Assembly (NCBI RefSeq): GCF_052324685.1
Contig: NC_135212.1
Location: 9,743,790 to 9,807,789, forward strand
DNA: 64,000 bases
Direction: 5' to 3'
From: Brachyhypopomus gauderio
Lineage: Eukaryota; Chordata; Actinopteri; Gymnotiformes; Hypopomidae
Below, in pieces: positions 1 through 10,555 of the stretch. Under the pieces are notes generated by a model. The model searched no databases. It was not told the DNA's origin and was given only the letters and a program-made list of their open reading frames with translations. The first letter of the stretch is position 1; every line of letters begins with the position of its first letter. Position numbers and translations under genes: made by a program.

Positions 1-365
1 TGACTGGAAAAACTGCAAAATTAGAAACTTATTCTACACATTCAAAACAACCTGAGCACATACAGCCTCCTCTTACTGTGTGAAAATGGAACCTCTGCTA
101 CCACTATGAGCTAGTCTTGATATCCTATATGGTATAAGAATGCAAAAAATAAATAGATAATTGAATAACATGTCAGAATGTATGTCAATGTGCAGCATTA
201 CAGCAGAGAGCACATTTCTGAATTACACACGTTTTTTCTTTCGTTGTTCTTCCAATATTCGGCTGCACCCAGCAACCAGCTTCAGCCTTAGTGAGACCAT
301 GACTTACATGTAAAACATGGTCCACAATTGTTGCCCTTACTGTATTTCACTGTTTTGTCCCCTCA
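1..365. other. No gene seen
   Basis: AT-rich sequence without a supported exon or recognisable element. It runs into the minisatellite that follows. Confidence 0.5.
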
Positions 366-505
366 GCCTTACACCACACAGTATTACCCCTCTACACCAC
401 ACAGTCTTACTCTTTACACCACACAGTCTTACCCCTCTACACCACAGTCTTACCCCTCTACACTACAGTCTTACCCCGTACACCACACAGTCTTACTTTT
501 CCTAA
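366..505. repeat. Minisatellite, about 22-bp unit
   Basis: About six imperfect copies of a unit built around TACACCACACAGTCTTAC with CCCCTC or CTCTT spacers. The short open frames here are products of the repeat, not genes. Confidence 0.8.
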
Positions 506-1149
506 TCGCTGTTCACCCTATACATGGCCTTGTCTTTCCATCCATGGCCTTGTCTTATCCTTTATGATACTGCAGTGTTTAGTGTCTATAAATGTTTGCC
601 AATTACAGTAAAGGTTCATGAGACGCACCTCTGACCTATGGTTGAGACCATTGGGTGATCTAACCCTTCACCACTTCCCTTTCTTACTGTAACTGAATCT
701 TCACCTGCAAACAATTTAATCAAGTTAGGATAAATTACCAAAATGTAACAAAAAAAATTAACAAAACAAATAAATGTAAAATGATGCCTTAGAGATTATG
801 ACAACATGTTCAGCACTTTTGCATATAATGACCTAGGCGATGACCTAAAGACTAAATGTTTGGGAGTGTAAGACAATTCAACAGACAATCCGTACAACAC
901 ATTTTGATAAACATGACATAAGCAACACATAATGTAAAAAACAACAGACAACTGCCCATGTCCATTTGCAATATGTACAAAAGCATTTGGAAAATGTTAA
1001 ATACAAGGAGAAATTAAATTATGATGTGCACAAGTGACAAGGAGATGTGGAGACTGAATGAACAGTTTTGAGAATTTCAATTCTGATCTGAGAAATGAAC
1101 TGAATCGACTGAGAAAAATTGTAATAGTGGTAGTGTAGGTGTAGTTAAT
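506..1149. other. No gene seen
   Basis: AT-rich intergenic sequence leading up to the 5' part of an L2 LINE. I see no exon, RNA gene or element end. Confidence 0.5.
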
Positions 1150-4100
1150 GGGGATTGACAAACCAGAGCCGAGGCCAGGCAGCAGACAAACAGGCTAAAC
1201 CGACTGTCTGCGAGCTGCAAAGAGATGTCACCTAGGTCACACCAGATTGAAACTGTGTCTGTTCCTCGAGTACCAAAAAATTATTCTCATAAAGTTAGTA
1301 GACAAAATTTAATCAATGTTAAATTCAACTATGCTCCTCAGAGAGCGGTTTAAATCTGAAACTAGGACTACTAAATATTAGATCCCTGTCATCTAAAGCA
1401 CTGCTTGTTAATGAAATGATTACCGATCATAATCTATGCATGCTTTGCTTGACAGAAACCTGGACCCGACCAGACGACTATATGGCCCTAAATGAAGCTT
1501 CTCCCTCTGGCTATAGATATGTCCATAACCCCCGTCCAAATGGTCGAGGAGGTGGGGTCGCCACAATATATGACTCTGATATAGGCATTTCTCAAAAATT
1601 TGGCTTCAAGTTTAATTCTTTTGAACACCTCATCCTCATTGTATCAAATGTTTCAAATTTAACAAGCAACAAAGTGTCACAGTCGTTTATGTTAATTACT
1701 ATTTACCGCCCCCCTGGTTCATACTCTGAGTTCTTGCAGGAGTTTTCAGACTTCCTGTCTCATGTAGTGCTATCAGCCGATAAGGTGATTATAGTGGGTG
1801 ATTTTAATATCCATTTTGAAAATCTGTGTGACTCTCTTAGCAATCATTTTCAAGCAATTCTTGATTCAATGGGTATCACTCAGAATGTGGTGGGTCCTAC
1901 GCATAACTGTAGTTATACTTTAGACTTGGTCTTGTCATTTGGTATTGACATATCCAGTTTAGCAATTCTTCCTCAGAGTGAGGCTGTTTCTGACCACAGC
2001 CTCATAACATACGAGTTGTGTTTAACTGACTGTGTTCATCGGCCACCCCGCTATCAAATTAAACGAGCTATAACACCCAGTACCATAGACGCGCTCACTG
2101 ATATTTTACCGGGTCTGACAAACACTGATCCACTTGTAGCTCCGGAAGGACTAGAGCGTTTCACCGAGCACGTCGAGACTTCCCTTTGTACAGCTTTAGA
2201 CAAAGTTGCACCACTACGATATAAGAGAGCCACGGAGAGAAGAATAGCGCCATGGGGTACAATGAGCACACGCGTAGCCTCAAACGAGCCGCGCGGATCC
2301 TGGAATGTAAATGGCAAAATTTGAAGTTAGAAGTGTATAGACTATCATGGAAAAGCAGCCTTATTAAATATAAGCATGCCCTCCATACGGCAAAGTCCGT
2401 ATACTTATCAGCCTTAATAGAAAAACATAAAAACAATTCAGGACTCCTTTTTAAAACTGTTTCCAGCCTTACGAGGAGTCATGAACAAAACAATTCTCTT
2501 ATTCCACTAGAGTGTAGCAGTAACAATTTTATGAAATTCTTTAATGATAAGATTGATAAAATTAGGGAAAACATTAGTAGTGCTATCTCAGAGCCTGTCA
2601 ACATGCCAATGCACCTTGACAGCTGTCTGGTCAGCTCTGATGCCCTGTTAGAGTCCTTCTCCCCAATTGGTCGTGAGGAGCTTATTTCACTGGTGAAATC
2701 TGCTAAACCCTCCACATGCATACTAGATGCTATACCAACCCATCTACTTAAAGAATTACTGCACAGTCATCAAGCCGCTAATAAAAAAACCTGGTCTTAA
2801 CCCCCAAGAACTGTCCAACTATAGGCCAATTTCTAATCTGTCATTCATATCCAAAATTTTAGAGAAAGTAGTTTCTTCACAACTCTCTTCCTTCTTACAG
2901 ACAGAACATGTCAGAGTTATTTCAGTCTGGATTTAGAGCTCATCACAGCACTGAAACAGCACTAACTAAAGTACTGAATGATCTCTTAATATCCTCTGAT
3001 AAAGGACACATTTTGTTTCTCATACTGCTAGACCTCAGTGCTGCTTTTGACACCATTGATCATAATATTCTACTTAATAGACTGGAGACACTCATTGGCA
3101 TAAGAGGTCAAGCACTCTCCTGGTTCAGGTCCTACCTGACAGATCGTTACCATTTTGTGCTAGTAAATAACAAATGCTCTGAGCATTCTAAAGTAAAGTA
3201 TGGTGTCCCACAAGGCTCTGTACTGGGCCCCATATTATTCTCATTATATATGCTACCACTGGGTACTATCATTCATAGGCATGGTATTAGCTTCCGTTGC
3301 TACGCAGATGATACTCAGTTGTATATATCTTCTAATCCAGATGATACCACCACAACTCTCAAGATTGAGAACTGCGTCCAGGATATTCAAAACTGGATGG
3401 CGTCTAATTTTCTTAAACTAAATTCTGACAAGACTGAGGTACTGATTCTTGGGCAATTGGGCTGATATTCCCCTTACCCTAGATGGTTTTTCAGTAACAC
3501 CAATATCTACTGCAAAAAGTTTAGGTGTCACTATTGATTCTGATCTTTCATTTGACGGACATGTATGCAATGTCACTAAGGCTGCCTTTTTCCATTTACG
3601 TAATATCGCCAAGCTGAGACACTTACTTTCATTAGCTGATGCAGAGAAGCTAGTTCATGCTTTTGTCTCGTCGAGATTGGACTACTGTAATAGTCTTCTA
3701 ATTGGATGCTCTAAACAGTCCATAAAGAAGCTACAACTTGTACAAAATGCCGCAGCTAGAGTCCTAACCAAGGCTAGGAAATTCGATCATATTAGTCCCA
3801 CTCTCGCCGCACTACACTGGCTGCCGATTAAATATCGCATTGAATTTAAAGTTCTCCTGTTAACCTATAAGGCGTTAAATGGTCTTGCCCCACAATATCT
3901 GAGTGAACTCATTGATTACTACAACCCATCTCGCCCTTTGCGCTCCCAAAATGCTGGATTTCTCCTAGTTCCAAAAATTAGTAAAACTACAGCCGGAGGC
4001 AGAGCTTTCTCATTTAAAGCCCCTCAATTATGGAATAGCCTTCCAGCTCCAATCCGAGATTCTGACACAGTTCCAATCTTTAAATCTAGACTTAAGACTC

Positions 4101-4942
4101 ACCTGTTTAGTCAAGCCTTCAGCTAAAATTCCCCTTGTAAGGTGTAGGGGCTTGGGGGCCCCCAGACGTTGAGATTTCTGGTGATCTGAGATGTTGATGC
4201 TGTCATCCAGCTGTGTCTTGGCATCACTCTATTTGTGACTATGACTTGACTGGAAAGCAATGTCTCAGTGAGCCCTCATGCCTGTGGTCACCTCTGAACC
4301 CCTCCCTTTAGTTATGCTGCTATAGATTAGTCTGCCGGAGCCACATGCTGATCACTGGCACGTGAGCTACGTACTTTTAAATCAATGGTGGTTTAAATTC
4401 ATGTCCACTCAGTCTGTATTGTCTATCTTCTTGCATGGCTCTACCCAAGACGATTGGATACAGGCACCTGCAGGCACCTGGGGGATGGTCTAGCTGCCGG
4501 TGGATGTGCTGATGCCGGGGTTCACCTGGGGAGTAACACTGCAGTCGGAGCCTACAATACCAGCATCACTACTCCGACACGGAATGAAAGCCTGGCATTC
4601 ATCAACAGACATTTACAGTGACAATATCAAAACCCAGAACTTTCAATTCTACCTTTTACCTAGCCTGATTGTGTGAATTGTGTGTGACTTGTGTATTTGT
4701 GTGTTAACGGGCCGCCCAATGGAGGATGGGTTCCCTTTTGAGTCTTGGTTCTCCCGAGGTTTCTTCCTATTCCCCACCATCATAGGGAGTTTTTCCTCGC
4801 CACTGTCGCCTTTGGCTTGCTCATTAGGGTTCTGGACCCATAGTATTGTTAACCTTGTAAATCCTGTAAAGCTGCTTTGCGACAACTTGAGTTGTTAAAA
4901 GCGCTATACAAATAAACTTTGATTGATTGATTGATTGATTGA
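1150..4942 (+). mobile_element. L2-clade LINE retrotransposon, defective
   Basis: A nearly full-length but broken non-LTR retrotransposon. It carries an endonuclease-reverse transcriptase frame, a 3' UTR with the CTCCCGAGGTTTCTTCC and GGGAGTTTTTCC blocks common in fish L2-like elements, a terminal stem-loop region (GCTTTGCGACAACTTGAG then AAGCGCTATACAAATAAA) and a (GATT)n tail ending near 4942. Such elements copy themselves by target-primed reverse transcription, with the 3' end recognised by the RT. The 5' limit is a guess: similarity to the element's 5' coding region fades before about 1300, and no target duplication was found. Confidence 0.88.
1335..4126 (+). pseudogene. L2 endonuclease-reverse transcriptase, frameshifted
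   Basis: The apurinic-type endonuclease domain is read from about 1335 to 2250, with LTETW, GDFNIHF and SDHSLI motifs. The frame is then broken by extra bases near 2252-2257. Near 2760 a piece of the RT fingers region appears missing, since the text passes from LLKELL straight to a VIKPLIKKP block. Another shift lies near 2905. The RT palm is read at 2908-3465, with the [10 protein letters not shown] block and the YADD catalytic box (around 3300). A last shift near 3455 leads to the C-terminal part ending at 4126 (AARVLTKA, LHWLPIKYRI, RAFSFKAPQLWNSLP). With at least four lesions it cannot make an active protein. Clade assignment rests on motif wording remembered for fish L2. Confidence 0.9.
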
Positions 4943-5425
4943 GTCAGAGAAAACTGGAATGTCTGTGTATAAAATAATTTTTTGCCACGTCCCAATGAAT
5001 ATAAAAGTGTGTTTTTACATGGAAATATTATTATTTGAGTGATGATGTTGAACACGTAAAATAAATACTTAAAATAAATGCTTGTGGAACTGGGAGTACA
5101 AGAGTGCTTATGGAACTGAAAGACGGGAAACTGCAACAGATGGAACAAATATATTAATGATTTTAATTTTTTTTAAGAAGCTTTTTAAGTGTTGGGGTTG
5201 AGTCGATTCCTTTTCTTAGACGCCTTAGAAGCCTACCTAGCTTACAACTAGCTTAAAGTCTATAATAATAAGAATAATAAATAATAGGTGATCTAATCTA
5301 TTTTATAACAGAACTTTAACCACTAACTCTAACTAATTATCCAATGCACACCTCTCACAACACCAAACGCCAACTCAAAACCCACAAAGGGCCGCAAGGC
5401 TCAAACCCCCTTTATGTGGTTGTGA
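4943..5425. other. No gene seen
   Basis: AT-rich sequence between the L2 tail and the palindrome at 5426. It contains a short (ATA/AAT)-rich stretch near 5265-5290 and nothing else I can name. Confidence 0.5.
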
Positions 5426-5460
5426 CCAATGATCTATATTATACTAATATAGATCATTGG
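5426..5460. repeat. Perfect palindrome with 16-bp arms
   Basis: CCAATGATCTATATTA is followed by the 3-base loop TAC and its exact reverse complement. The arms sit between two copies of GGTTGTGAC (5418-5426 and 5459-5467). It could be a tiny foldback insertion; no known element was recognised. Confidence 0.85.
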
Positions 5461-5464
5461 TTGT

Positions 5465-5600
5465 GACACTCGTAGCCCACTGAATCCGAGGCCTCGTTTG
5501 TTATCAGTCACGTGTTTTTTGCGGCAATGACACACGCCTCGAACCGGGGCTTCATCTGGCACGCCCCCTTTTGCTCGCTCTTCAAATGTTACGTCACTAG
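5465..5600 (-). mobile_element. Relic of the hAT family found at 13.2 kb
   Basis: Read on the - strand this segment aligns by eye with the left subterminal part of the hAT MITE at 13175-14186. Shared blocks include GATGAAGCCCCG, the CACGTGA region and AACAAACGAGGCCTCG. No terminal repeat or target duplication was seen here, so it is a fragment. Confidence 0.6.
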
Positions 5601-5644
5601 TCACGGTTCGCTACTATTTACCATAGCAACTCTTGTTTTATTAA

Positions 5645-5710
5645 CATGACGTCACAAAGCGGCAACTGTATATAAACTCGCGCTGACAGCGTCATTTGTG
5701 GGATACAGAC
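5645..5710 (+). promoter_or_regulatory. CRE + TATA core promoter candidate
   Basis: A consensus cAMP response element TGACGTCAC lies at about 5647-5655 and a TATA box (TATATAAA) at about 5668-5675, giving a plausible start near 5700. A second CRE-like ACGTCAC lies just upstream near 5590. The arrangement looks like a genuine RNA polymerase II promoter, perhaps for the coiled-coil ORF that follows. It could instead belong to the adjacent hAT relic. Confidence 0.5.
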
Positions 5711-5775
5711 AGGAGAACAGTTAGCGGTTTTGGATACAGTTACAAGATTTATTTACAACAGCGTATGTCTTACGG

Positions 5776-5901
5776 GGCAGTCATGGCCCGGTGGTAGGGA
5801 ACTGGTCTTGTGACCGGAGGGTCGTGGGTTCGATTCCTAGACCTGAGGCCATGACTGAGGTGCCCTTGAGCAAGGCACCTTACCCCAACTGCTCCCCGGG
5901 T
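5776..5901 (+). mobile_element. tRNA-derived SINE, 3' truncated
   Basis: The tRNA-like head has an A-box-like TGGCCCGGTGGTAGGG and a B box GGGTTCGATTCC, followed by the CATGACTGAGGTGCCCTTGAGCAAGGC body block. The 3' tail seen in the copies at 13.5 and 29.4 kb is missing. It lies between the CRE/TATA promoter and the coiled-coil ORF. Confidence 0.8.
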
Positions 5902-5905
5902 TGAG

Positions 5906-6505
5906 ATTGAACAGGAAATTAGTGAAATGCAGAGAAGGATGGAAAAGGAAAGAGACGAGGAAGGAAGAAAAATGGATAAAAGATGGGAGAAGTTTCAAAA
6001 GAAAAAGGACGATGATTTGTTGCAAAAATATTTGGAGATAATTCAAGAAGAAATAACAACATCTGATGAATTGAAGGTAAAGGAGACAGCGCTGAACAAC
6101 ATAGATGTGGAACTCCAGAAAATAAAAGAGGAAAGAAAACAACCCATTTGGGGAGAGAGGCAGAGCGAGAGAGAGCAGAAAACTGTTGTTACAAAGATGG
6201 AGAGACTGAGGGCCAGAATGCAGGCAATATATAAAGAAAGAAAACTGGCCAATGAAAGAGAAATGTTGTATTTTGATCTTGAGAAGTTCAGAGGCGATAA
6301 ATGGCTTGAGATTCATTGGAAAAAGCAAAAAGTCATGAGAAGGATTGACAAGATAAAAGAAAGAACTAGCACAAAACTGGACAAAAGATGGGAGAAGTTT
6401 CTGGAAAAACAGGAAAATGATTTGCATCAAAAATATATGGAGATACTTAGAGAAAATGAAGGAGAAATAATAATTGCTGAATTGAAGGCAAAGAAGAGAA
6501 AGTAG
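5906..6505 (+). CDS. Uncharacterised coiled-coil protein, candidate exon
   Basis: This open frame (ATG at 5927, stop at 6503-6505, 192 aa) is unusually long for the local AT content and extremely charged. It is rich in K, E, R and Q with heptad-like spacing, as in a long coiled coil. It contains two copies of a module, MDKRWEKFQKKKDDDLLQKY near residue 15 and LDKRWEKFLEKQENDLHQKY near residue 150. A third partial match to the inter-module text (KEE-PP-GEE) lies after the stop, near 6520-6560, so the stop may be recent or the unit may be spliced. The frame is open upstream of the ATG to the SINE. I do not recognise the family. It may be one exon of a gene driven by the CRE/TATA element at 5645, or a transposon-derived repeat ORF. 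Confidence 0.4.
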   Translation: MEQEISEMQRRMEKERDEEGRKMDKRWEKFQKKKDDDLLQKYLEIIQEEITTSDELKVKETALNNIDVELQKIKEERKQPIWGERQSEREQKTVVTKMERLRARMQAIYKERKLANEREMLYFDLEKFRGDKWLEIHWKKQKVMRRIDKIKERTSTKLDKRWEKFLEKQENDLHQKYMEILRENEGEIIIAELKAKKRK

Positions 6506-7080
6506 AAACACGGACTCCCGATAATAAAAGAGGAAACAGAGCCACCCATGGGGGAAGAGGGACTGACCTTATTTACCAGCAGATCAGCAGAAAACCGTTG
6601 AATGTATCAGCCATGCCTCTTCATTGGATGGAGTTCAGCGCTGCAGTGCACTTGCTAAGCCTCAGACCTCTAGTGGGCCAAAGGGGCAGAGCATGGAGGC
6701 TCAGCCCACAACTGCTAAAGGTGATGGGCCCAAAGTCAAGAGCATGTGGAGAAGGCTGATTGGTTGGCTCAACACGAAGACGGAGAAAAGCACAAGGAAG
6801 TACAGGCGACATGGAAACGTGTTTAGCTCTATCCATAAGTGTGTCTTAAAAAAACACTTTACAGACATTGTCATTCTACAGAATTAATACCACTTAAATC
6901 CATTATGCCATTATAGTTTGATGTAATTAAGGCCTTTTTAAACAGTACATAGTGTATGTTAACGTGCACCACATAAAACCCAGAATCAGTGTGTTAGATG
7001 AAGAAAAAGAGAGAAAAAGAGAAAAGAGAGAGCAGATGAATTTCAACCAGTTTTCAACAAGTTTTTTCTTGGCTCAGGTT

Positions 7081-7368
7081 CAGCAGAAGAAGAGGAGACG
7101 GCTGATGAAACAGGAGCAGAAGAGACAGGTGTGGGAGGCTCGCTGGAGAAAGTGGGAGGAGAAAAGGGCAGAGAAGAAGGCAGAACATAAAGCAAAGAAG
7201 GAAGCAGTGGGCTTCCAGACCTGCAAGAGAGGGTCAGAAAAGCAACAGCCCTCCACTGCTGTAGAAAGTGGGAGGGGCACAGGCCCTGCAGAGCTGGAGG
7301 AAAGTGGGAGGAGCCAAACCCCTCTTTTACTGGTGGGAGGTGGAAGGAGCCAAACTCCTGTAGGTTGA
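7081..7368 (+). CDS. Second basic coiled-coil exon candidate
   Basis: The open frame 6952-7368 contains a good splice acceptor, a T-rich tract ending in TTGGCTCAG at about 7079. The coding-looking part begins after it. The protein is strongly basic at first (KKRRRLMKQEQKRQ, then a run of R/K/E) and continues into a low-complexity tail with three GGR/ESGRSQTP-like units encoded by a GTGGGAGGAGCCAAA repeat. It could be a downstream exon of the same unrecognised gene as 5906-6505. No partner donor site was confirmed, so this is tentative. Confidence 0.28.
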   Translation, partial: QQKKRRRLMKQEQKRQVWEARWRKWEEKRAEKKAEHKAKKEAVGFQTCKRGSEKQQPSTAVESGRGTGPAELEESGRSQTPLLLVGGGRSQTPVG

Positions 7369-8139
7369 AGATGGGAGGAGCCAAAGACCTCCACTGCCTG
7401 ACAGAGGAGTGACAGTGTGCTGTTCTAGACTGTTTACATGACAGTTCTTCATAATGAGTATGTGAATGCAGACAGGTTAAATAGATACTTATAATTAGGA
7501 GCAGGTGTAGTATCTTCAATAATCATGGAGGAACACAGGAGTTGGCCCTGATTGGTTGAGAGTGATGGACTGACAGGTCAGTGGGGAGCAGTGGCGTGCA
7601 CACATAGACATCAACTCTGCCCTTTATCAACGAAAGTGCCCTTTTGAAACTTTTTTTTTATTATTATCATTTTACTGAGGTCGGTTGAAATGATCTTTTG
7701 AAAACCTGAGCGATTAAAAACAATGCCCTGAAATGAGCCACGACCTCGCACACACCCGACCTCTCTCTTCCTTTAACACCAGATGCGCTGCAGCAGCAGT
7801 TCAGTTCAGCGAGTGGAAAGAAGCGTCTTCAGCACAGCACGCACGGTCACAGATAGACTTCTTCTCCCGTGCCCCACCAGCCAGGTCACATACACATCAA
7901 GTAAAATCTACCGTTTGCCCTCTAAGCCCAACGTGACATCATTTTCTTGTGCAGTAAAATGTCTCATACAGCACCAAACCAATACAAATAATTAAGGTAG
8001 AGTTTGCAAATCTATGTATTAAGCTGAACATCTTCTGTTGTATAGGTTTTGTTAAGCAACATAAATTAACACATTCGTTTGTGAAAGAAGAAACGGGAAG
8101 TTACCCATTACCTGTGAAAAATGCCTATTTGCATTCATG

Positions 8140-8386
8140 TATGCCCAGTGGTGGATGGTGCTTTGCCACTAGGGTCTGTCCTCTCTCCCCTTCCTGCACC
8201 CCATTCAGTCCCCCAGGGGGCTGTGGTTTCCGGTAGAGAGTACACTGTGCGCAATTGGCTGCCGCTTCTCGCCGGAGTGTGTGTGATTGATTGTCTGTGA
8301 CTTGTACCTGTGTTAAATTGTAAAGCGCCTTGGGAATCTGGAAAGGCGCTATATAAATCGAACATTCATTCATTCATTCATTCATG
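8140..8386 (+). mobile_element. SINE-like repeat with L2-type 3' tail
   Basis: It starts around GCCCAGTGGTGGA. It ends in TTGTAAAGCGCCTTGGGAATC, GGCGCTATATAAAT and a (ATTC)n tail, the kind of 3' end that L2-like LINE reverse transcriptases use. A more decayed relative lies at 30475-30725. I do not see a convincing tRNA promoter in its head. Confidence 0.65.
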
Positions 8387-8641
8387 TAATGACAACACTC
8401 AGTATAACTCCTTCTCCTGCTTATTGGTCTTTTTACTATCTTAATTGTAGGCCTATATTGATTTACTAATTGCAAAATATATGCAACAAGGCCTGCAGAC
8501 AGTGGAGGGTAAACAGAAGTTAACTGAAGGACATGACTGTATATAGTTAATATTGGATATGAATTTTATCAGTTGGCTGCGTGACTTTTCTCCATTGAAA
8601 ACTCACGTTTACATAATTTTACAAATAAAATGTCAAATTTC

Positions 8642-8985
8642 TGTGACGCTGTGGTGCAGGAGGAAGGAGGAGACACGACCAGCGTCTTACGGTGCACACA
8701 GAACATTTATTGTCACTCACGCAACGCAAAGCTCAGCACGGACGGTGCAAGCACGCAAATGCGGAGGCTTGCACAGGCATGAACTTTAGACAAAGACGAG
8801 CACACGACACTGCGTGAACGCACATTAAATAGGCGATTTACACAGACCCACGTGACCTCGAGACAAGGCACAGGTGTAACTAACGAACACGCTCACAGAC
8901 AACCCACACCCACGGAAGTACAAACGGCACGCAGACAACGTAACGGCACGCCCACAGGGAAGCTACTCCCGGAGCGTCCCGCGCA
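8642..8985 (-). repeat. 3' LTR of the element at 8.6-10.9 kb
   Basis: On the - strand the LTR starts near TGCGCGGGACGC (8985) and ends GCGTCACA (8642). It contains a TATA-like CTATTTAAT and an AATAAA signal (complement of 8706-8711). The inner 30 bases diverge from the other LTR. Confidence 0.8.
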
Positions 8986-9286
8986 GCTGGAAAGCCCCGA
9001 ACCAACACCGACGGGCAGGTCCGGAGCCGCCGGGATCACGAGCCTCCGAGAGTGGTCACCCCCGACGACGGGAACCGCCGCGAACAGCCCTAGCACACCC
9101 TCCCTGGGAAGACAGGGGAGAAAACATTAAACACGGGCACAAGCACAAACACGCACACAGGAACATGAAACACAAGAGGCACGAACGGGAAAAGGAGATT
9201 AGGGAGACACATGGGGATAGACAAACATATAGGGACAGGCAGCCATGACACTGGTTGAACCGCCTGCCCAAGCGCTAGTGGCGGCG

Positions 9287-10528
9287 CTATCCCTCCAGGG
9301 AATGCAGGAGGAACGGGCGCAGCGGACGGAACCGGCGGCGGAGTTCCCCCAGTCCTCGGCGCCGCGCCTCCGGAGCGCGTTGCACCCCTCGGTGCGCTCT
9401 TGGTCTTTGCGCCCGGGGCTTTCTCCCGAGGAGCGGCGACCCTCTCCTTGGGCTTCGCAGGGACCGGGACTCGGCGGGACCGGCGGGCTTCCCCGGCTTC
9501 TCCCTGGGCACACCGAATCCCCACCTTGGCCCACTGACCGCGCCGTGTCCCTTTGGCGGTACCGGGATCACCGACGCGTCAGCCCTCGACGTCTCCATCG
9601 GCTCCCCCTCCTCCTCCGAGACACTCCGGTCCAGGGACATGGGCTCCTCCGAAGCGGGGTAGCACGACCAGCTCATGCTGCTTCTCACCGACGGGGAACG
9701 TGAGCCCTCACTGTCTGGCGGACGCCCCTTCTCCTTCAGCACAGTGTCCGCCGAGCTCATCGAGGCGCTGTCCTCTCCCTCGCTCCTGCTGTTGAACCCG
9801 GAAAGGGTCGAGCGAACGGACGGAGGTGGGCTGGCGCTCCCTCCCTCCCCGTAGTACACCGTCGTCTCGGAGTACAAGGACGGAGGGGGACTGACGTTCT
9901 CCCCTTCTCCGTAGTACACCGTAGACTCGGAGTGTACGGACGGGGGAGGGCTGACGTCATCCTCTGCCTTCTCGGGGCGCTCGTCAGCGTCGGAGCAGCC
10001 CGGTGGAGTGAGGCTGGTCTCTTGCTCCTCGTCCGACGTCTGGGGAGCCGCTGACGTGAGGGAAGGACAGCAGGCTTCGCCCTCACTCTCCTCGTCGGAA
10101 AACACGGAGGGGGGGGGGGGACTCTCTTCCTCTCCGGAGTCCTCACTCCCGAACTCTTCTTCAGGAGGGGTGAGGGCAAGGGCGCCTACGCTCACCACCA
10201 GAGGCTCACTGGTCTCCTCCTCCTCGGAGAAGACCAGGAGCGACGCGCTGTTTTCCTCCTCTTTACTGCTACCCACAGCCATGGGTGGCAGTTCCAGGGA
10301 CGCGTGGGGGTGTCTCTCCTCCCACATGCGTACCGCGGATCGGAGGAAATGTTCCGCCGCCTCTGCATCCTCCGTCTCGCGAGCGACGCAGAGCAGGTAG
10401 GAGCAGACGGGGTCCTGCTTCGTCTCCTGCTCGGTGACGGAGACCTCGCGGCGCCGGACTGGGGAAGAGCCGTGGTGACGCCGGCTCTTTCTTTTCCCCT
10501 TCGGTGCCCGGGTGGCGTATCCTGGCAT
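9287..10528 (-). CDS. Gag-like acidic repeat protein of the LTR element
   Basis: A 413-aa ORF starts at ATG 10528, just inside the 5' LTR. The N-terminus is basic (PKGKRKSRRHH), followed by a short helical-looking stretch around residues 40-75 (LLCVARETEDAEAAEHFLRS). The centre is very acidic and serine/proline rich, with about four 20-aa repeats of the form SPPPSVHSESTVYYGEGE between residues ~140 and ~260. The C-terminus is Arg/Pro rich (from about residue 330), which could bind nucleic acid. There is no CCHC knuckle and no pol downstream. Its position makes it the element's gag-like product. I do not recognise the family from motifs alone. Confidence 0.6.
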   Translation of the reverse strand: MPGYATRAPKGKRKSRRHHGSSPVRRREVSVTEQETKQDPVCSYLLCVARETEDAEAAEHFLRSAVRMWEERHPHASLELPPMAVGSSKEEENSASLLVFSEEEETSEPLVVSVGALALTPPEEEFGSEDSGEEESPPPPSVFSDEESEGEACCPSLTSAAPQTSDEEQETSLTPPGCSDADERPEKAEDDVSPPPSVHSESTVYYGEGENVSPPPSLYSETTVYYGEGGSASPPPSVRSTLSGFNSRSEGEDSASMSSADTVLKEKGRPPDSEGSRSPSVRSSMSWSCYPASEEPMSLDRSVSEEEGEPMETSRADASVIPVPPKGHGAVSGPRWGFGVPREKPGKPAGPAESRSLRSPRRGSPLLGRKPRAQRPRAHRGVQRAPEARRRGLGELRRRFRPLRPFLLHSLEG

Positions 10529-10555
10529 ACGTCCTTTGTACGTGGCTCGTCTTTC

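Noticed and set aside
5837..6511. 224-aa reverse-strand frame rich in Phe, Leu and Ser
   Set aside because: It is the antisense of the K/E-rich coiled-coil frame, which naturally yields F/L/S codons.
9245..10400. Plus-strand frames within the LTR element
   Set aside because: GC-rich antisense shadows of the gag-like ORF, overlapping each other in different frames.
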